64,000 nucleotides of DNA from Spirochaetia bacterium (lineage in GTDB: Bacteria > Spirochaetota > Spirochaetia > Treponematales > Breznakiellaceae). The stretch lies in assembly GCA_025997675.1 (NCBI GenBank), contig BNUX01000002.1:16175-80174 (forward strand), in the 5' to 3' direction. This document shows positions 24,800 to 33,829 of this stretch, piece after piece. How positions within the stretch are numbered: the first letter of the stretch is position 1; each line of letters starts with the position of its first letter. A program made the position numbers and the translations under genes. The notes under the pieces were generated by a model that saw only the letters and a program-made list of their open reading frames with translations, was not told where the DNA came from and did not search any database.

Positions 24800-26185
24800 A
24801 TGAATGGATTAATTCCTATTTTAGCGGTACTGGTGGTGCTAATCCTCGGTGGTTTCTTCGCCATAACGGTTATGGGGAGGGCGAAGGGGACCGCGAAGGC
24901 CGGTAAAGGAACACAAGTAAAAAGTAGGGATGCCATTTTGCGGGATGCGGATAAACGTTTGGCCCAAAACCCCCGGGATGTGCCGGCACTGACCGCCCTG
25001 GGGAATCTCTATTACCGGGAAGAAGCCTGGGATAATGTGTTAAAAACCTACGGGCTGCTGCTGGAATGTGCGCCGGGGCATGAGGAATTTGAAATAAACC
25101 TTCGGTACGGCATTGCGGCCCTGAAGGCGGACCGTAGGTCCGAGAGTTTAGAGAACGAGGCCTATAAGAGCCTTACCGTAGCCCGGTCCCTGAATCAGAC
25201 AAACTTTGAGGTGAACGCTCATTTGGGACTCCTGGAGTTCCAGCGGAAAAACTATGAAAAGGCTATCCCCCTCTTGCAGCAGGCCCGGAAAGCGGACCCG
25301 GAAAACCCTGCGGTGCTGCGCCAGCTGGGACACTCCTACTTCAAGCTGAAACGGTTTAAGGAAGCCATGACCTATATCCGTATGGCCATCGACATTGCCC
25401 CGGATGACAAGGAATCCCTCTATACTCTGGCGGAATGTTACTTTGACGCGAACCAGACGGATCAGGCCCTGAAGATTTTCAGCCACCTACGGCCGGACCC
25501 GACGATGGGGCCCAACGCCTGCCTCTTTGCGGGGGCCATCAACATGAACCATCACCAGGATAATAAGGCTATCCTGGATTTTGAGATTGGGCTGAAACAC
25601 CAAAACATCAAGGGCGACGTTTTACTGGAATTGAAGTACCGCCTGGCCTCCCTGCTCCTTAAGCAGCAGGAAATCGGGAAAGCCCTGGGCCACCTTACGG
25701 ACATTCAGCGCATCGACGGCGCCTATAAGGATGTTCCCATGCTCATCGGCAGGTATCAGGAACTCAACGCAAACAAGAACCTCCAAGTCTACCTCATGTC
25801 CCCTTCGGCGGATTTTATCACCCTCTGCCGGAAGGTGGTGATGACCTTCTTTGCCAAGGCGAAGACTAAGATTACTAATATTTCAGTAACGAGAAACGAC
25901 TGGGCGGATATTCTGGCGGAGGTTGAGACCACCAAGTGGTCGGATATCGTGATGTTCCGGTTTATCAGGACCTCGGGCTCCATCGGGGAACTTATCCTCC
26001 GGGACTTCCACGCCCAGCTCAAGGATGCAAAGGCCGGCAAGGGTATCTGCATCACCGTGGGGACCTTTTCCGAGGAGGCCAAACGCTTTACCGAAGCCCG
26101 GCTCATCGACTTAATCGAAAAGGAAAGGCTTGCGGTTATTCTGAACAATGTGGACACTACGCCATACGAAGTTTCGCAAGTTTAG
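24800..26185 (+). CDS. membrane-anchored TPR protein with degenerate Mrr-like domain
   Basis: 461 aa. One N-terminal membrane helix (about 4-24) is followed by TPR repeats (about 50-330), with clear units NPRDVPALTALGNLYYREEA and NPAVLRQLGHSYFKLKRFKE. The last 100 residues look like the Mrr-type PD-(D/E)XK fold: AGKGICITVGTFSEEAKRFT followed by IDLIEKERL. The expected (Q/E)xK catalytic strand reads VMFRFIR, so nuclease activity is unlikely and a binding role is more plausible. The ribosome binding site is weak. Divergent from the LysM gene. Confidence 0.75.
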   Translation: MNGLIPILAVLVVLILGGFFAITVMGRAKGTAKAGKGTQVKSRDAILRDADKRLAQNPRDVPALTALGNLYYREEAWDNVLKTYGLLLECAPGHEEFEINLRYGIAALKADRRSESLENEAYKSLTVARSLNQTNFEVNAHLGLLEFQRKNYEKAIPLLQQARKADPENPAVLRQLGHSYFKLKRFKEAMTYIRMAIDIAPDDKESLYTLAECYFDANQTDQALKIFSHLRPDPTMGPNACLFAGAINMNHHQDNKAILDFEIGLKHQNIKGDVLLELKYRLASLLLKQQEIGKALGHLTDIQRIDGAYKDVPMLIGRYQELNANKNLQVYLMSPSADFITLCRKVVMTFFAKAKTKITNISVTRNDWADILAEVETTKWSDIVMFRFIRTSGSIGELILRDFHAQLKDAKAGKGICITVGTFSEEAKRFTEARLIDLIEKERLAVILNNVDTTPYEVSQV

Positions 26186-26211
26186 GCGCAAAGTGGCCGA
26201 TACTGGTAGGT

Positions 26212-29040
26212 ATGATGGGTATGCGCTTTTTATTCTTGATCCCTTTCCTCCTTGTACTCTGGGTCGTCCCGCCTGCGGTATCGGCCGGTGCACAGAAAGA
26301 TTCTTCGTCATCAGCTTCCCCGGCCCCCGCCGGAGATGAGGTCTGGACCCTTTTGGAAAATGGCCAGTTTGAGCAGGCTCAATCGTTTTTCCAGGGACAG
26401 ATTTCCGTTGATTCCATGAACGAAGATGGCCGTACTCCCCTGCATATCGCCGCGGCAACCCGGAACAGGGAACTGACGGCCTTCCTTATTGCCCGGGGCG
26501 CCGCCATGGATCTGTTGGATCGTGAAAACCATACCCCCCTTTCCGAGGCGGTGGAGTACCAGGATGCCGCGAGCGCCCGTTTGTTGATTGAAGCCGGCGC
26601 GGATTTGCATCATCCCCAGCCCAGAAGGCAAACCCCCGCCGTAGCGGCCATCGCCATAGGGGGTACCCTGCTCCGGACCATGTTGACCCCCACCGCCCTG
26701 GGTTCCCTTGACGAGCGGGGCAGAACCATACTGCATCTGGCGGCGGCTCTGGGAAATGCAGACGCCGTGGAGATCATCGCCGATGAGGAGAATATCCTTG
26801 GGGTAAATGGCCTCAATAAGACCGATAAGGATGGGAAAACCGCCCTGGACCTTGCCCTGGAACGGACGAATTCCAAGGCCCATATGGAGGCTGCGGAACA
26901 ACTCATCCTGGCCGGCGCTTTTTCCACTCACCCCGCCTATGCCCACCTTGCCCCGGCGGTACTGGCATCCAATTACAATATCCGTATCGGTGACGGCATT
27001 GCCCCCCTGCACTTCGCCGCAGGAGAGGGCTACACCGGTTTGGTGGAATACCTCCTGGATAAAAATGCGGACATTAATGTTAGGAACTCGGCGGGCACCA
27101 CCCCCCTCCACGAGGCGGTCCGTGCGGGAAATCTCACCATCATGGAACTCCTTATCGCGAAGGGGGCGGATGTAAACGCCCAGGACGCCAAGGGAAACAG
27201 CCCCCTGCATATTTGGATTCCGGCGGACCGGTACCGGGCGGCCCTGGCCCTGCTCTTTTCCAACGGGGCGGACCCGAATCTCCGGGATGAGCACGGCGAA
27301 TCTCCCCTGCACATACTGATATCCCTGGGTTGCCCTCCGGAACTCATCGAGGCGGCCTTAGCCGCCGGGGCGGACGTATCCATCAGGAATATTGATGGAA
27401 AGACCCCGCTTTACCTGGCGGTTCAGAAGAACCGGGGGATCAGTATCGGTGCACTGCTCCGGGCCAGGTCGGATATCTTTGGGGCGGATAACGCCGGTAT
27501 CACCCCCTTTGAACTGGCCCTGCGGGAGGATAGTCCCGTGCTGCCCGGCCTGATTACCGAACAAACGGTACTGCAAAGCGACAACGCCGGAAATACGGTG
27601 CTGCATCTCGCGGTACAGAACTATGCGGACCGGGCTATCCTGACCCTGATACTGGATAAGCATGCCCTGGTGAATGCCCGGAATAAGGCGGGGGATACCA
27701 GCCTGCATATTGCGGTGCGGGGAGACTTTGAAGATGCGGGGGAACTGCTCATTAGCCGGGGGGCGGATATTTTTGCGGGCAACGCCAAGGGGGAGAGTCC
27801 CCTCTATCTGAGTTTCCCCGAGAAAATACCCCCGGGAAAGGTCCGGGAATGGATAATCAATCCTACCACCATTCCGGCCCGGGACGGCATGGGAAATTCG
27901 ATGCTCCACTACGCCGCCCAGTGGAAACTGGACCGGCATATTCCCCTGATGGTTCAGAAGGGGATAAACCCCAATGTCTCCAATGCAATGGGGGAATCGC
28001 CCCTCTTTATGGCGGTCAGGGTTGATTCCCGAAGCACCATCCTGACTCTGCTGGGAGTACGGGCCAATGTTGACGCCCGGGACTCCCAGGGAAACACCGG
28101 CCTCCATGCGGCGGTCCGGTGGAATGCGGTGAACGCCGCCCTGGCGCTTATCAGCAGGGGGGCGGATATCAACGCCCACGCATTGAACGGAAAGACCCCC
28201 CTCCACGATGCCGTACGCTGGGGGTTTACGGTGATGGAAACCCTGCTCACCGGTAACGGCGCGGACCTGGAAGTCCGTGATACCGAGGGGAACACCCCCT
28301 TCATGGAAGCCATATTGGCGGGTCAGCGTGAAGCGGCGGGCCGGCTTGCGGTGATTGGGGCGGATACCGCCATCCGGAACAACCGGGGGGACACCCCGCT
28401 GCACATCGCCGCCTCCCAGGCCCGGCCCGACATAGTAAGCCTCCTCCTGGGTTGGGGCGCGGCGATCCACTCAAAGAACGTCATAGGAAAGACCCCCTTT
28501 CAGATTGCCCTGGAGAACTCCCCCCGCCTGGTTTCCATCATGCTTACCAGGGACCGGATCAACGCGGCGGATGACGCCGGCTACACGCCTCTGCACATCG
28601 CCGTCATGTCAAACACCAGGGTAGACACCGTGGAGACCATGCTTAGGCTGGGAGCCCGGGTATCCGCCGCCAACGCCAACGGGAAAACCCCCCTCACCCT
28701 GGCCCTGGAACAGAGCAAATTGGACCTGGTCAAACTCCTCGCCGATGCGGGTTCCAATGTTTTTGCCGTGGCCGGGGACGGGAAGTGCCCCGCAGAAATC
28801 GCCATTGTCAAGGGCCGGGAGGCCCTCAACGCCACCTTCGGGGGCAAGGCCATTGCCACCCGGGACTCCGCGGGGAACACCATCCTCCACTACGCCGCCC
28901 GGACGGGCACGCCGGATCAGATTTCCCTGCTCATCGAACTGGGGGCGAATAAAAACATCAGAAACATCTCCTCCGAAAGCCCGGGGGACGTGGCCATGAA
29001 ATGGCGACGGGAGGATATCGCCGCGCTGCTGAACGGCTAG
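26212..29040 (+). CDS. giant secreted ankyrin-repeat protein
   Basis: About 942 aa. A signal peptide (MGMRFLFLIPFLLVLWVVPPAVSAGA) is followed by more than twenty 33-residue ankyrin repeats of the form GxTPLHxAAxxG...LLxxGAD(I/V)NxxD, running to the C-terminus. Examples are GRTPLHIAAATRNRELTAFL and GNTGLHAAVRWNAVNAALAL. No catalytic domain is seen. The protein is exported and probably works as a protein-binding scaffold in the periplasm or outside. The frame is open from 25936, but that part overlaps the TPR gene; ATG 26212 or 26221 directly precedes the signal peptide. It lies 26 bp after the TPR gene and is probably co-transcribed. Confidence 0.87.
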   Translation: MMGMRFLFLIPFLLVLWVVPPAVSAGAQKDSSSSASPAPAGDEVWTLLENGQFEQAQSFFQGQISVDSMNEDGRTPLHIAAATRNRELTAFLIARGAAMDLLDRENHTPLSEAVEYQDAASARLLIEAGADLHHPQPRRQTPAVAAIAIGGTLLRTMLTPTALGSLDERGRTILHLAAALGNADAVEIIADEENILGVNGLNKTDKDGKTALDLALERTNSKAHMEAAEQLILAGAFSTHPAYAHLAPAVLASNYNIRIGDGIAPLHFAAGEGYTGLVEYLLDKNADINVRNSAGTTPLHEAVRAGNLTIMELLIAKGADVNAQDAKGNSPLHIWIPADRYRAALALLFSNGADPNLRDEHGESPLHILISLGCPPELIEAALAAGADVSIRNIDGKTPLYLAVQKNRGISIGALLRARSDIFGADNAGITPFELALREDSPVLPGLITEQTVLQSDNAGNTVLHLAVQNYADRAILTLILDKHALVNARNKAGDTSLHIAVRGDFEDAGELLISRGADIFAGNAKGESPLYLSFPEKIPPGKVREWIINPTTIPARDGMGNSMLHYAAQWKLDRHIPLMVQKGINPNVSNAMGESPLFMAVRVDSRSTILTLLGVRANVDARDSQGNTGLHAAVRWNAVNAALALISRGADINAHALNGKTPLHDAVRWGFTVMETLLTGNGADLEVRDTEGNTPFMEAILAGQREAAGRLAVIGADTAIRNNRGDTPLHIAASQARPDIVSLLLGWGAAIHSKNVIGKTPFQIALENSPRLVSIMLTRDRINAADDAGYTPLHIAVMSNTRVDTVETMLRLGARVSAANANGKTPLTLALEQSKLDLVKLLADAGSNVFAVAGDGKCPAEIAIVKGREALNATFGGKAIATRDSAGNTILHYAARTGTPDQISLLIELGANKNIRNISSESPGDVAMKWRREDIAALLNG

Positions 29041-29055
29041 GGGTGAGGAGCTGCC

Positions 29056-32000
29056 ATGCGGCGGGTATATGTCGAAAAGAAAGCGGAGTTTGATATAGAG
29101 GCCCGGCGTTTTCAGGCGGATATTGCCGCCTTCCTGGGAGCCCAGTACCCTGAATTAGCCGCCTTGAGCCGTATCCGTATTCTCCAGCGTTACGATGTGG
29201 CCGGCCTCAGCCGGGAGCAGTTCCGGCAGGCGGTAAACCTGGTCTTTTCCGAGCCCCCCTGCGATAGGGTGTATTACGATGAGGAGGACCGGCCGTCTTT
29301 TAATGGCCCGGCTTTCGGCGTTGAGTACCTGCCGGGGCAATACAACCAGCGTGCCGATTCGGCGGAACAGTGCGTGGAACTGGCGGTGGGGGTGCGGCCC
29401 CGGATACGGACCGCCCGAATCTTCATACCGGCCCCCGGAGGGGGGGGGCTCAGTGCCGGAGCCCGGGAGGCGCTTATGCGCTACCTGATTAACCCGGTGG
29501 ACTCCCGGGAAGCCGACCTGGGGGCGCCCGCCCCCCTGGAGGATACCGGAAGCGAAGTCGCCGATGTGCCGGTCCTTACGGGCTTTTCCACAGGAAAGCT
29601 CGAATACGGCCTTGCCATGTCCGCCGGGGACCTCCTCTTTTGCCGGGACTACTTCCGCAGCCAGGGCCGGGACCCCACCCTGGCGGAATTGATGGTCCTG
29701 GACACCTACTGGTCCGACCACTGCCGTCACACCACCTTCACCACCACCCTGGAGGTGACCGACCCCGGGGCGCTGTCCGGGGCTTTAGCCCTTTATGAGG
29801 AGGCCCGCCGGGAAGTATACGGCGAAGGGGCAAAAACACGGCCCCGGACCCTGATGGACCTGGCCACCATCGGGACCAAGGTTCTGAAGAAGCGGGGGCT
29901 CCTGGCGGACCTGGACGAGTCAAAGGAGATCAACGCCTGTTCCATCAGGGTACAGGCCGAATTCCGGGGGGCGGCCTCGGAGCCCTGGCTTTTCCTCTTT
30001 AAGAACGAAACCCATAACCACCCCACGGAAATAGAGCCCTTCGGCGGGGCCGCCACCTGTCTTGGGGGGGCCATCCGTGACCCCCTTTCCGGCCGGGCCT
30101 ACGTGCACCAGGCCATGCGGGTTACCGGGGGGGCGGACCCCCGGAGCAGCCTGGCAAACACCCTGCCGGGGAAACTTCCCCAGGTGAAAATAGCCCGGGA
30201 AGCGGCGGCGGGCTACTCCTCCTACGGCAACCAGATAGGGCTCTGTACCGGCCAGGTAGCGGAATTCTACCATCCCGGTTTCCTTGCCAAACGTATGGAA
30301 CTGGGCGCGGTGGCAGGGGCGGTTCCCGAAGCCTGGGTGCGCCGTGAAGAACCGGAGGCCGGGGACCTGGTCCTCCTGGTGGGCGGCAAGACCGGCAGGG
30401 ACGGGATAGGCGGCGCAACCGGCTCCTCCAAGGCGCATACCGGGGAATCGGTGGAAACCGCCGGGGCAGAGGTACAGAAGGGGAACGCCGTGGAGGAACG
30501 GAAACTCCAGCGCCTGTTCCGCAACCCCGCCGTGACCTCCCTGATCAAACGCTGCAACGACTTCGGCGCGGGGGGCGTGGCGGTGGCGGTGGGGGAACTT
30601 GCCGCCGGCCTGGACATCAACCTTGATAATGTGCCGAAGAAGTACGCCGGCCTGGACGGTATAGAGCTGGCCATCTCCGAATCCCAGGAACGCATGGCCG
30701 TGGTGGTTGCCCCCAAGGATGCGGATGCGTTGATAGCATACGCGGCGGCGGAAAACCTGGATGCGGTGGTCATTGCTACGGTCACTGCGGGGGAGGAAGA
30801 TGAGGACGGTCCGGACCCCCGGCTCAGGATGAACTGGCGGGGAAAGACCATCGTGGACCTTTCCCGAAGATTTCTTAACTCCAACGGCGCCCCCCGTTCC
30901 GCCACGGTGGTGATTGAAGCCGACCGGAAGAAGCCCGGGGCTGATGAAACATCGTATACATTGGATACCCTGGAGCGGGAACTGGCGTCCCTCCGCACCG
31001 GGAGCCGCCGGGGCCTTACGGAACGGTTTGACGGCTCCATCGGGGCGGCCTCGGTGCTCTACCCCTGGGGCGGCGCGGAACAGGGTACCCCGGAGTGCGG
31101 TATGGCGGTGCTCCTTCCCTCCCTGGAAAAGGAAAGCCTTACCGCCAGCCTGATGACTTTCGGCTACGACCCGGACCTCGCCCTGCAGAGCCCCTACGAA
31201 GGGGCCAAGGGGGCGATTCGGGAAGCCCTGGCCAAATACGCCTGCCTGGGGGGCAATCCCTGGGCCGCCCGGCTTTCCCTCCAGGAGTACTTTGAGCGGA
31301 TGGATACATCCAAGTCCTGGGGCAAACCCCTGTCGGCCCTGCTCGGCGCGCTTGAGGCGCAGCTGGCCCTGGGGGTTCCCGCCATAGGGGGCAAGGATTC
31401 CATGTCCGGGAGCTACCGGGACGATGCCAATCATATAGACCTGGCGGTCCCTCCCACCCTGGTTGCCATTGCCGCCGGAACCGCCCCGGCTCAGGCGATT
31501 CGTTCCGGGGCCTTGAGCGGGAAGCCGGGAAACACCGTGATCCTCCTGTACCAGGAGAATACCGGGCCGGACGAATGGGATGTGTTCAAGGCCAATATGA
31601 ATGCCCTGGCCGCCCTTTCCGCACAAGGTGTAGTCCGCGCCGCCTATCCCGTAGGCGCGGGAGGGGTCGCCGTCGCCCTGGCCGTCATGGCCTTTGGAAA
31701 CATGGTTGGTATCGAAGTGGAAAGTGTCGCCCTGTCCCTGGTATCGCCGGGACTGCACCAGGGGTCGGTTCTGGTGGAAGTTGATGGAACAGCCCCGGGC
31801 CGCATCATTGCGGCCCGCACCCTGGCGGACCCGGTTTTCCGCATAGTCCGGGGTAAAGACTCCGATGAGAAACCCCTGGCGGCGTTGCGCCGGGCCTACG
31901 AAAGCACCTTATCCGCAGTATACCCTCAAACATCCTCCGGCGCCACGGTTGCAGAGAATCCTCCGGATGACCCATCACCGGCGGCGCTTGTCCCGACCGC

Positions 32001-32862
32001 ACCCCGGCATAAAAACACCGCCGGAAAAGGAAGCCCCGGTGACGCAAAGCGTCCCTTAGTCGTGCTGCCGGTATTCCCCGGCACCAACTGCGAGTGGGAC
32101 ATGGCCCGGGCCTTCCGCAGGGCAGGGGCGCGGACCAGGCTGGTCATCTTCAGGAACCGGAACTCGTCGGACATCCTGGAATCCCGGCGGGAACTGGCGG
32201 CGGCCATAGGGGAAGCCCACATCCTGGCCCTCTCCGGAGGATTCAGCGCCGGGGATGAGCCCGACGGGTCGGGAAAGTTTATCGCCAACGTGTTCCGTTC
32301 CCCCATCATCGCCGAAGAACTCACCAAGCTGCTGGACCTCCGTGACGGCCTGGTTCTGGGCATTTGTAACGGCTTTCAGGCGCTGATCAAGCTGGGGCTG
32401 GTTCCCTACGGCGCCTACCGGGAGGCGGAAAGCTCAACCGGCAAGGTCGCGCCAACCCTGAGCTTCAACCGCATAGGCCGCCACGTTTCCCGGATGGTAC
32501 GCACAAAGGTTATTTCCAACACATCCCCCTGGCTTTCCCTGGAAGAGCCGGACACCATCCACATCCTCCCGGTAAGCCACGGCGAAGGCCGTATCGTCAT
32601 CCGGGAAGAAGAAGGCAGGGCGCTTTTTGCATCAGGCCAGGTCCCTTTCTGTTACGCCGATGCCAGGGGACAAGCCACCCTGGCCGAACCGGACAATCCC
32701 AACGGATCGGACTTCGCCATAGAGGGCCTCACCAGCCCCGACGGCCGGGTCCTGGGCAAGATGGCCCACTCGGAACGCTGCGGGGAGTACGTGCATATCA
32801 ACATACCGGGGAACAAATACCAGCGGATCTTTGAGGCGGGGGTAGGGTACTTTGGGTCTTGA
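29056..32862 (+). CDS. purL: phosphoribosylformylglycinamidine synthase, single-chain
   Basis: 1268 aa. It converts FGAR, glutamine and ATP to FGAM in purine synthesis. Synthetase signatures: TYWSDHCRHTTFTT (about 217-230), KNETHNHPTEIEPFGGAATC, GGKTGRDGIGGATGSS and GIPAIGGKDSMSGSY-like GVPAIGGKDSMSGSY. A low-complexity linker at about 960-1000 (PDDPSPAALVPTAP) leads to the glutaminase domain: PVFPGTNCEWDMARAF, the catalytic nucleophile in GICNGFQ, and a C-terminal HSERCGEY with the catalytic His. Other organisms split this into PurS, PurL and PurQ. Start has GAGGAG. Confidence 0.96.
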   Translation: MRRVYVEKKAEFDIEARRFQADIAAFLGAQYPELAALSRIRILQRYDVAGLSREQFRQAVNLVFSEPPCDRVYYDEEDRPSFNGPAFGVEYLPGQYNQRADSAEQCVELAVGVRPRIRTARIFIPAPGGGGLSAGAREALMRYLINPVDSREADLGAPAPLEDTGSEVADVPVLTGFSTGKLEYGLAMSAGDLLFCRDYFRSQGRDPTLAELMVLDTYWSDHCRHTTFTTTLEVTDPGALSGALALYEEARREVYGEGAKTRPRTLMDLATIGTKVLKKRGLLADLDESKEINACSIRVQAEFRGAASEPWLFLFKNETHNHPTEIEPFGGAATCLGGAIRDPLSGRAYVHQAMRVTGGADPRSSLANTLPGKLPQVKIAREAAAGYSSYGNQIGLCTGQVAEFYHPGFLAKRMELGAVAGAVPEAWVRREEPEAGDLVLLVGGKTGRDGIGGATGSSKAHTGESVETAGAEVQKGNAVEERKLQRLFRNPAVTSLIKRCNDFGAGGVAVAVGELAAGLDINLDNVPKKYAGLDGIELAISESQERMAVVVAPKDADALIAYAAAENLDAVVIATVTAGEEDEDGPDPRLRMNWRGKTIVDLSRRFLNSNGAPRSATVVIEADRKKPGADETSYTLDTLERELASLRTGSRRGLTERFDGSIGAASVLYPWGGAEQGTPECGMAVLLPSLEKESLTASLMTFGYDPDLALQSPYEGAKGAIREALAKYACLGGNPWAARLSLQEYFERMDTSKSWGKPLSALLGALEAQLALGVPAIGGKDSMSGSYRDDANHIDLAVPPTLVAIAAGTAPAQAIRSGALSGKPGNTVILLYQENTGPDEWDVFKANMNALAALSAQGVVRAAYPVGAGGVAVALAVMAFGNMVGIEVESVALSLVSPGLHQGSVLVEVDGTAPGRIIAARTLADPVFRIVRGKDSDEKPLAALRRAYESTLSAVYPQTSSGATVAENPPDDPSPAALVPTAPRHKNTAGKGSPGDAKRPLVVLPVFPGTNCEWDMARAFRRAGARTRLVIFRNRNSSDILESRRELAAAIGEAHILALSGGFSAGDEPDGSGKFIANVFRSPIIAEELTKLLDLRDGLVLGICNGFQALIKLGLVPYGAYREAESSTGKVAPTLSFNRIGRHVSRMVRTKVISNTSPWLSLEEPDTIHILPVSHGEGRIVIREEEGRALFASGQVPFCYADARGQATLAEPDNPNGSDFAIEGLTSPDGRVLGKMAHSERCGEYVHINIPGNKYQRIFEAGVGYFGS

Positions 32863-32871
32863 AAAAGCATC

Positions 32872-33531
32872 TTATCGTCCCAGAAAGGGCAGCCGGCTCC
32901 CGAACTTATGCCACTTACCGGCGTTTCGCTTGCTGTCCTCCAGGGTTTTAAACACAAATGCCCCCGCGTTAGTATCATCCCCCGTAGGAACGGCAAACCC
33001 GTACACATCGTAGGGTTCGGTTTGAGATGACGCCATGAGGGCCTGGGCAAAGGCGTGGAAGGATGCAGCCACCGAGGGGCCGATAAGGTCCGGGTCGTCC
33101 CGTCCGCCGCCGCCGGAGGTATCCGCAAGCACCAGCGCCAGGGCTCCCGCCTTTCGGGCCTTAAAAACCGAAGCCAGCTCCTTTACCAGAAAAAACCAGC
33201 CCTTGATGTAATCGTTTACGATAATCTCGATATTGGCGGGATTCAAATCCGCCGCGTTCTTCCGTACCGCCGGGGGCGTACATATCAGAATAGCTTCGGT
33301 AATCTGCCCCAATTGGTTTTCCGCGGCCAGCGCCAGGGTACGGGCGGAAACGGGACTGCCGGGGTTCCATGCCAGGGGAATAGGCCCCTGCCGGTTCGCC
33401 GCCGGTGGAGTGGTTTGGAGATGGTTGGGAACAAAGGCGGCGCAGAACCGCTCCACCCGTTTGCCCGCCTCCAGAGCGAGGGCAGCGGAAAGGGTGGATT
33501 CATTACCGGCGATGAGGATACCCCTGGTCAC
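32872..33531 (-). CDS. unrecognised protein, Rossmann-like start
   Basis: 219 aa. I do not recognise it. The N-terminal TRGILIAGNESTLSAALALEA could be the first beta-alpha unit of a nucleotide-binding fold. ALALVLADTSGGGGRDDPDL then SVAASFHAFAQAL resembles the active-site region of short-chain dehydrogenases, but no YxxxK is seen. It begins at GTG 33531, whose GTGA is shared with a TGA stop in a duplicated copy of the end of the TRAP permease gene. Originally it was probably coupled directly to that gene. Confidence 0.6.
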   Translation of the reverse strand: MTRGILIAGNESTLSAALALEAGKRVERFCAAFVPNHLQTTPPAANRQGPIPLAWNPGSPVSARTLALAAENQLGQITEAILICTPPAVRKNAADLNPANIEIIVNDYIKGWFFLVKELASVFKARKAGALALVLADTSGGGGRDDPDLIGPSVAASFHAFAQALMASSQTEPYDVYGFAVPTGDDTNAGAFVFKTLEDSKRNAGKWHKFGSRLPFLGR

Positions 33532-33547
33532 GGCTTTTTACCCATGT
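33526..33547. repeat. left copy of 22-bp direct duplication flanking array 3
   Basis: The 22 bp beginning GGTCACGGCTTTTTACCC is identical to 33808-33829. In minus-strand terms it encodes MGKKP and a stop, overlapping the GTG start of the downstream gene. Confidence 0.9.
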
Positions 33548-33597
33548 TTCGAGCATATGTCTTTGGGGGGAATTGAGCAAGTATGCCCGTGCCCCCC

Positions 33598-33786
33598 GTA
33601 GAGGCCACGGTCCCCCCCGTAGAGGCCACGGTCCCCCCCGTGGAGGCTACGGTCCCCCCCGTAGAGGCTACGGTCCCCCCCGTAGAGGCTACGGTCCCCC
33701 CCGTGGAGGCTACGGTCCCCCCCGTGGAGGCCACGGTCCCCCCCGTAGAGGCTACGGTCCCCACCGTAGAACCGTCTACCGCACTA
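33598..33786. repeat. tandem array 3: nine 21-bp hairpin units
   Basis: Units start at 33598, 33619, 33640, 33661, 33682, 33703, 33724, 33745 and 33766, exactly 21 bp apart. Each is CCGTAG-AGG-CTACGG or CCGTGG-AGG-CCACGG plus a C-rich spacer. Stem changes between units preserve pairing (A-U to G-C, or via G-U). The last unit differs in sequence but is still a hairpin (GTAGA-ACCG-TCTAC). Both strands read as seven-residue peptides (VPPVEAT or GTVASTG) with no good start signal. Confidence 0.88.
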
Positions 33787-33807
33787 GGATATAAGAATTC
33801 GGGCCCC

Positions 33808-33829
33808 GGTCACGGCTTTTTACCCATGT
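33808..33829. repeat. right copy of 22-bp direct duplication flanking array 3
   Basis: Perfect copy of 33526-33547. It contains the true last codons and stop of the TRAP permease gene. Confidence 0.9.

Noticed and set aside
29920-31758. 612-aa minus frame opposite purL
   Set aside because: Shadow of purL.
33526-33829. CRISPR array interpretation of the 21-bp repeats
   Set aside because: Units are directly joined without unique spacers and no cas genes are present.
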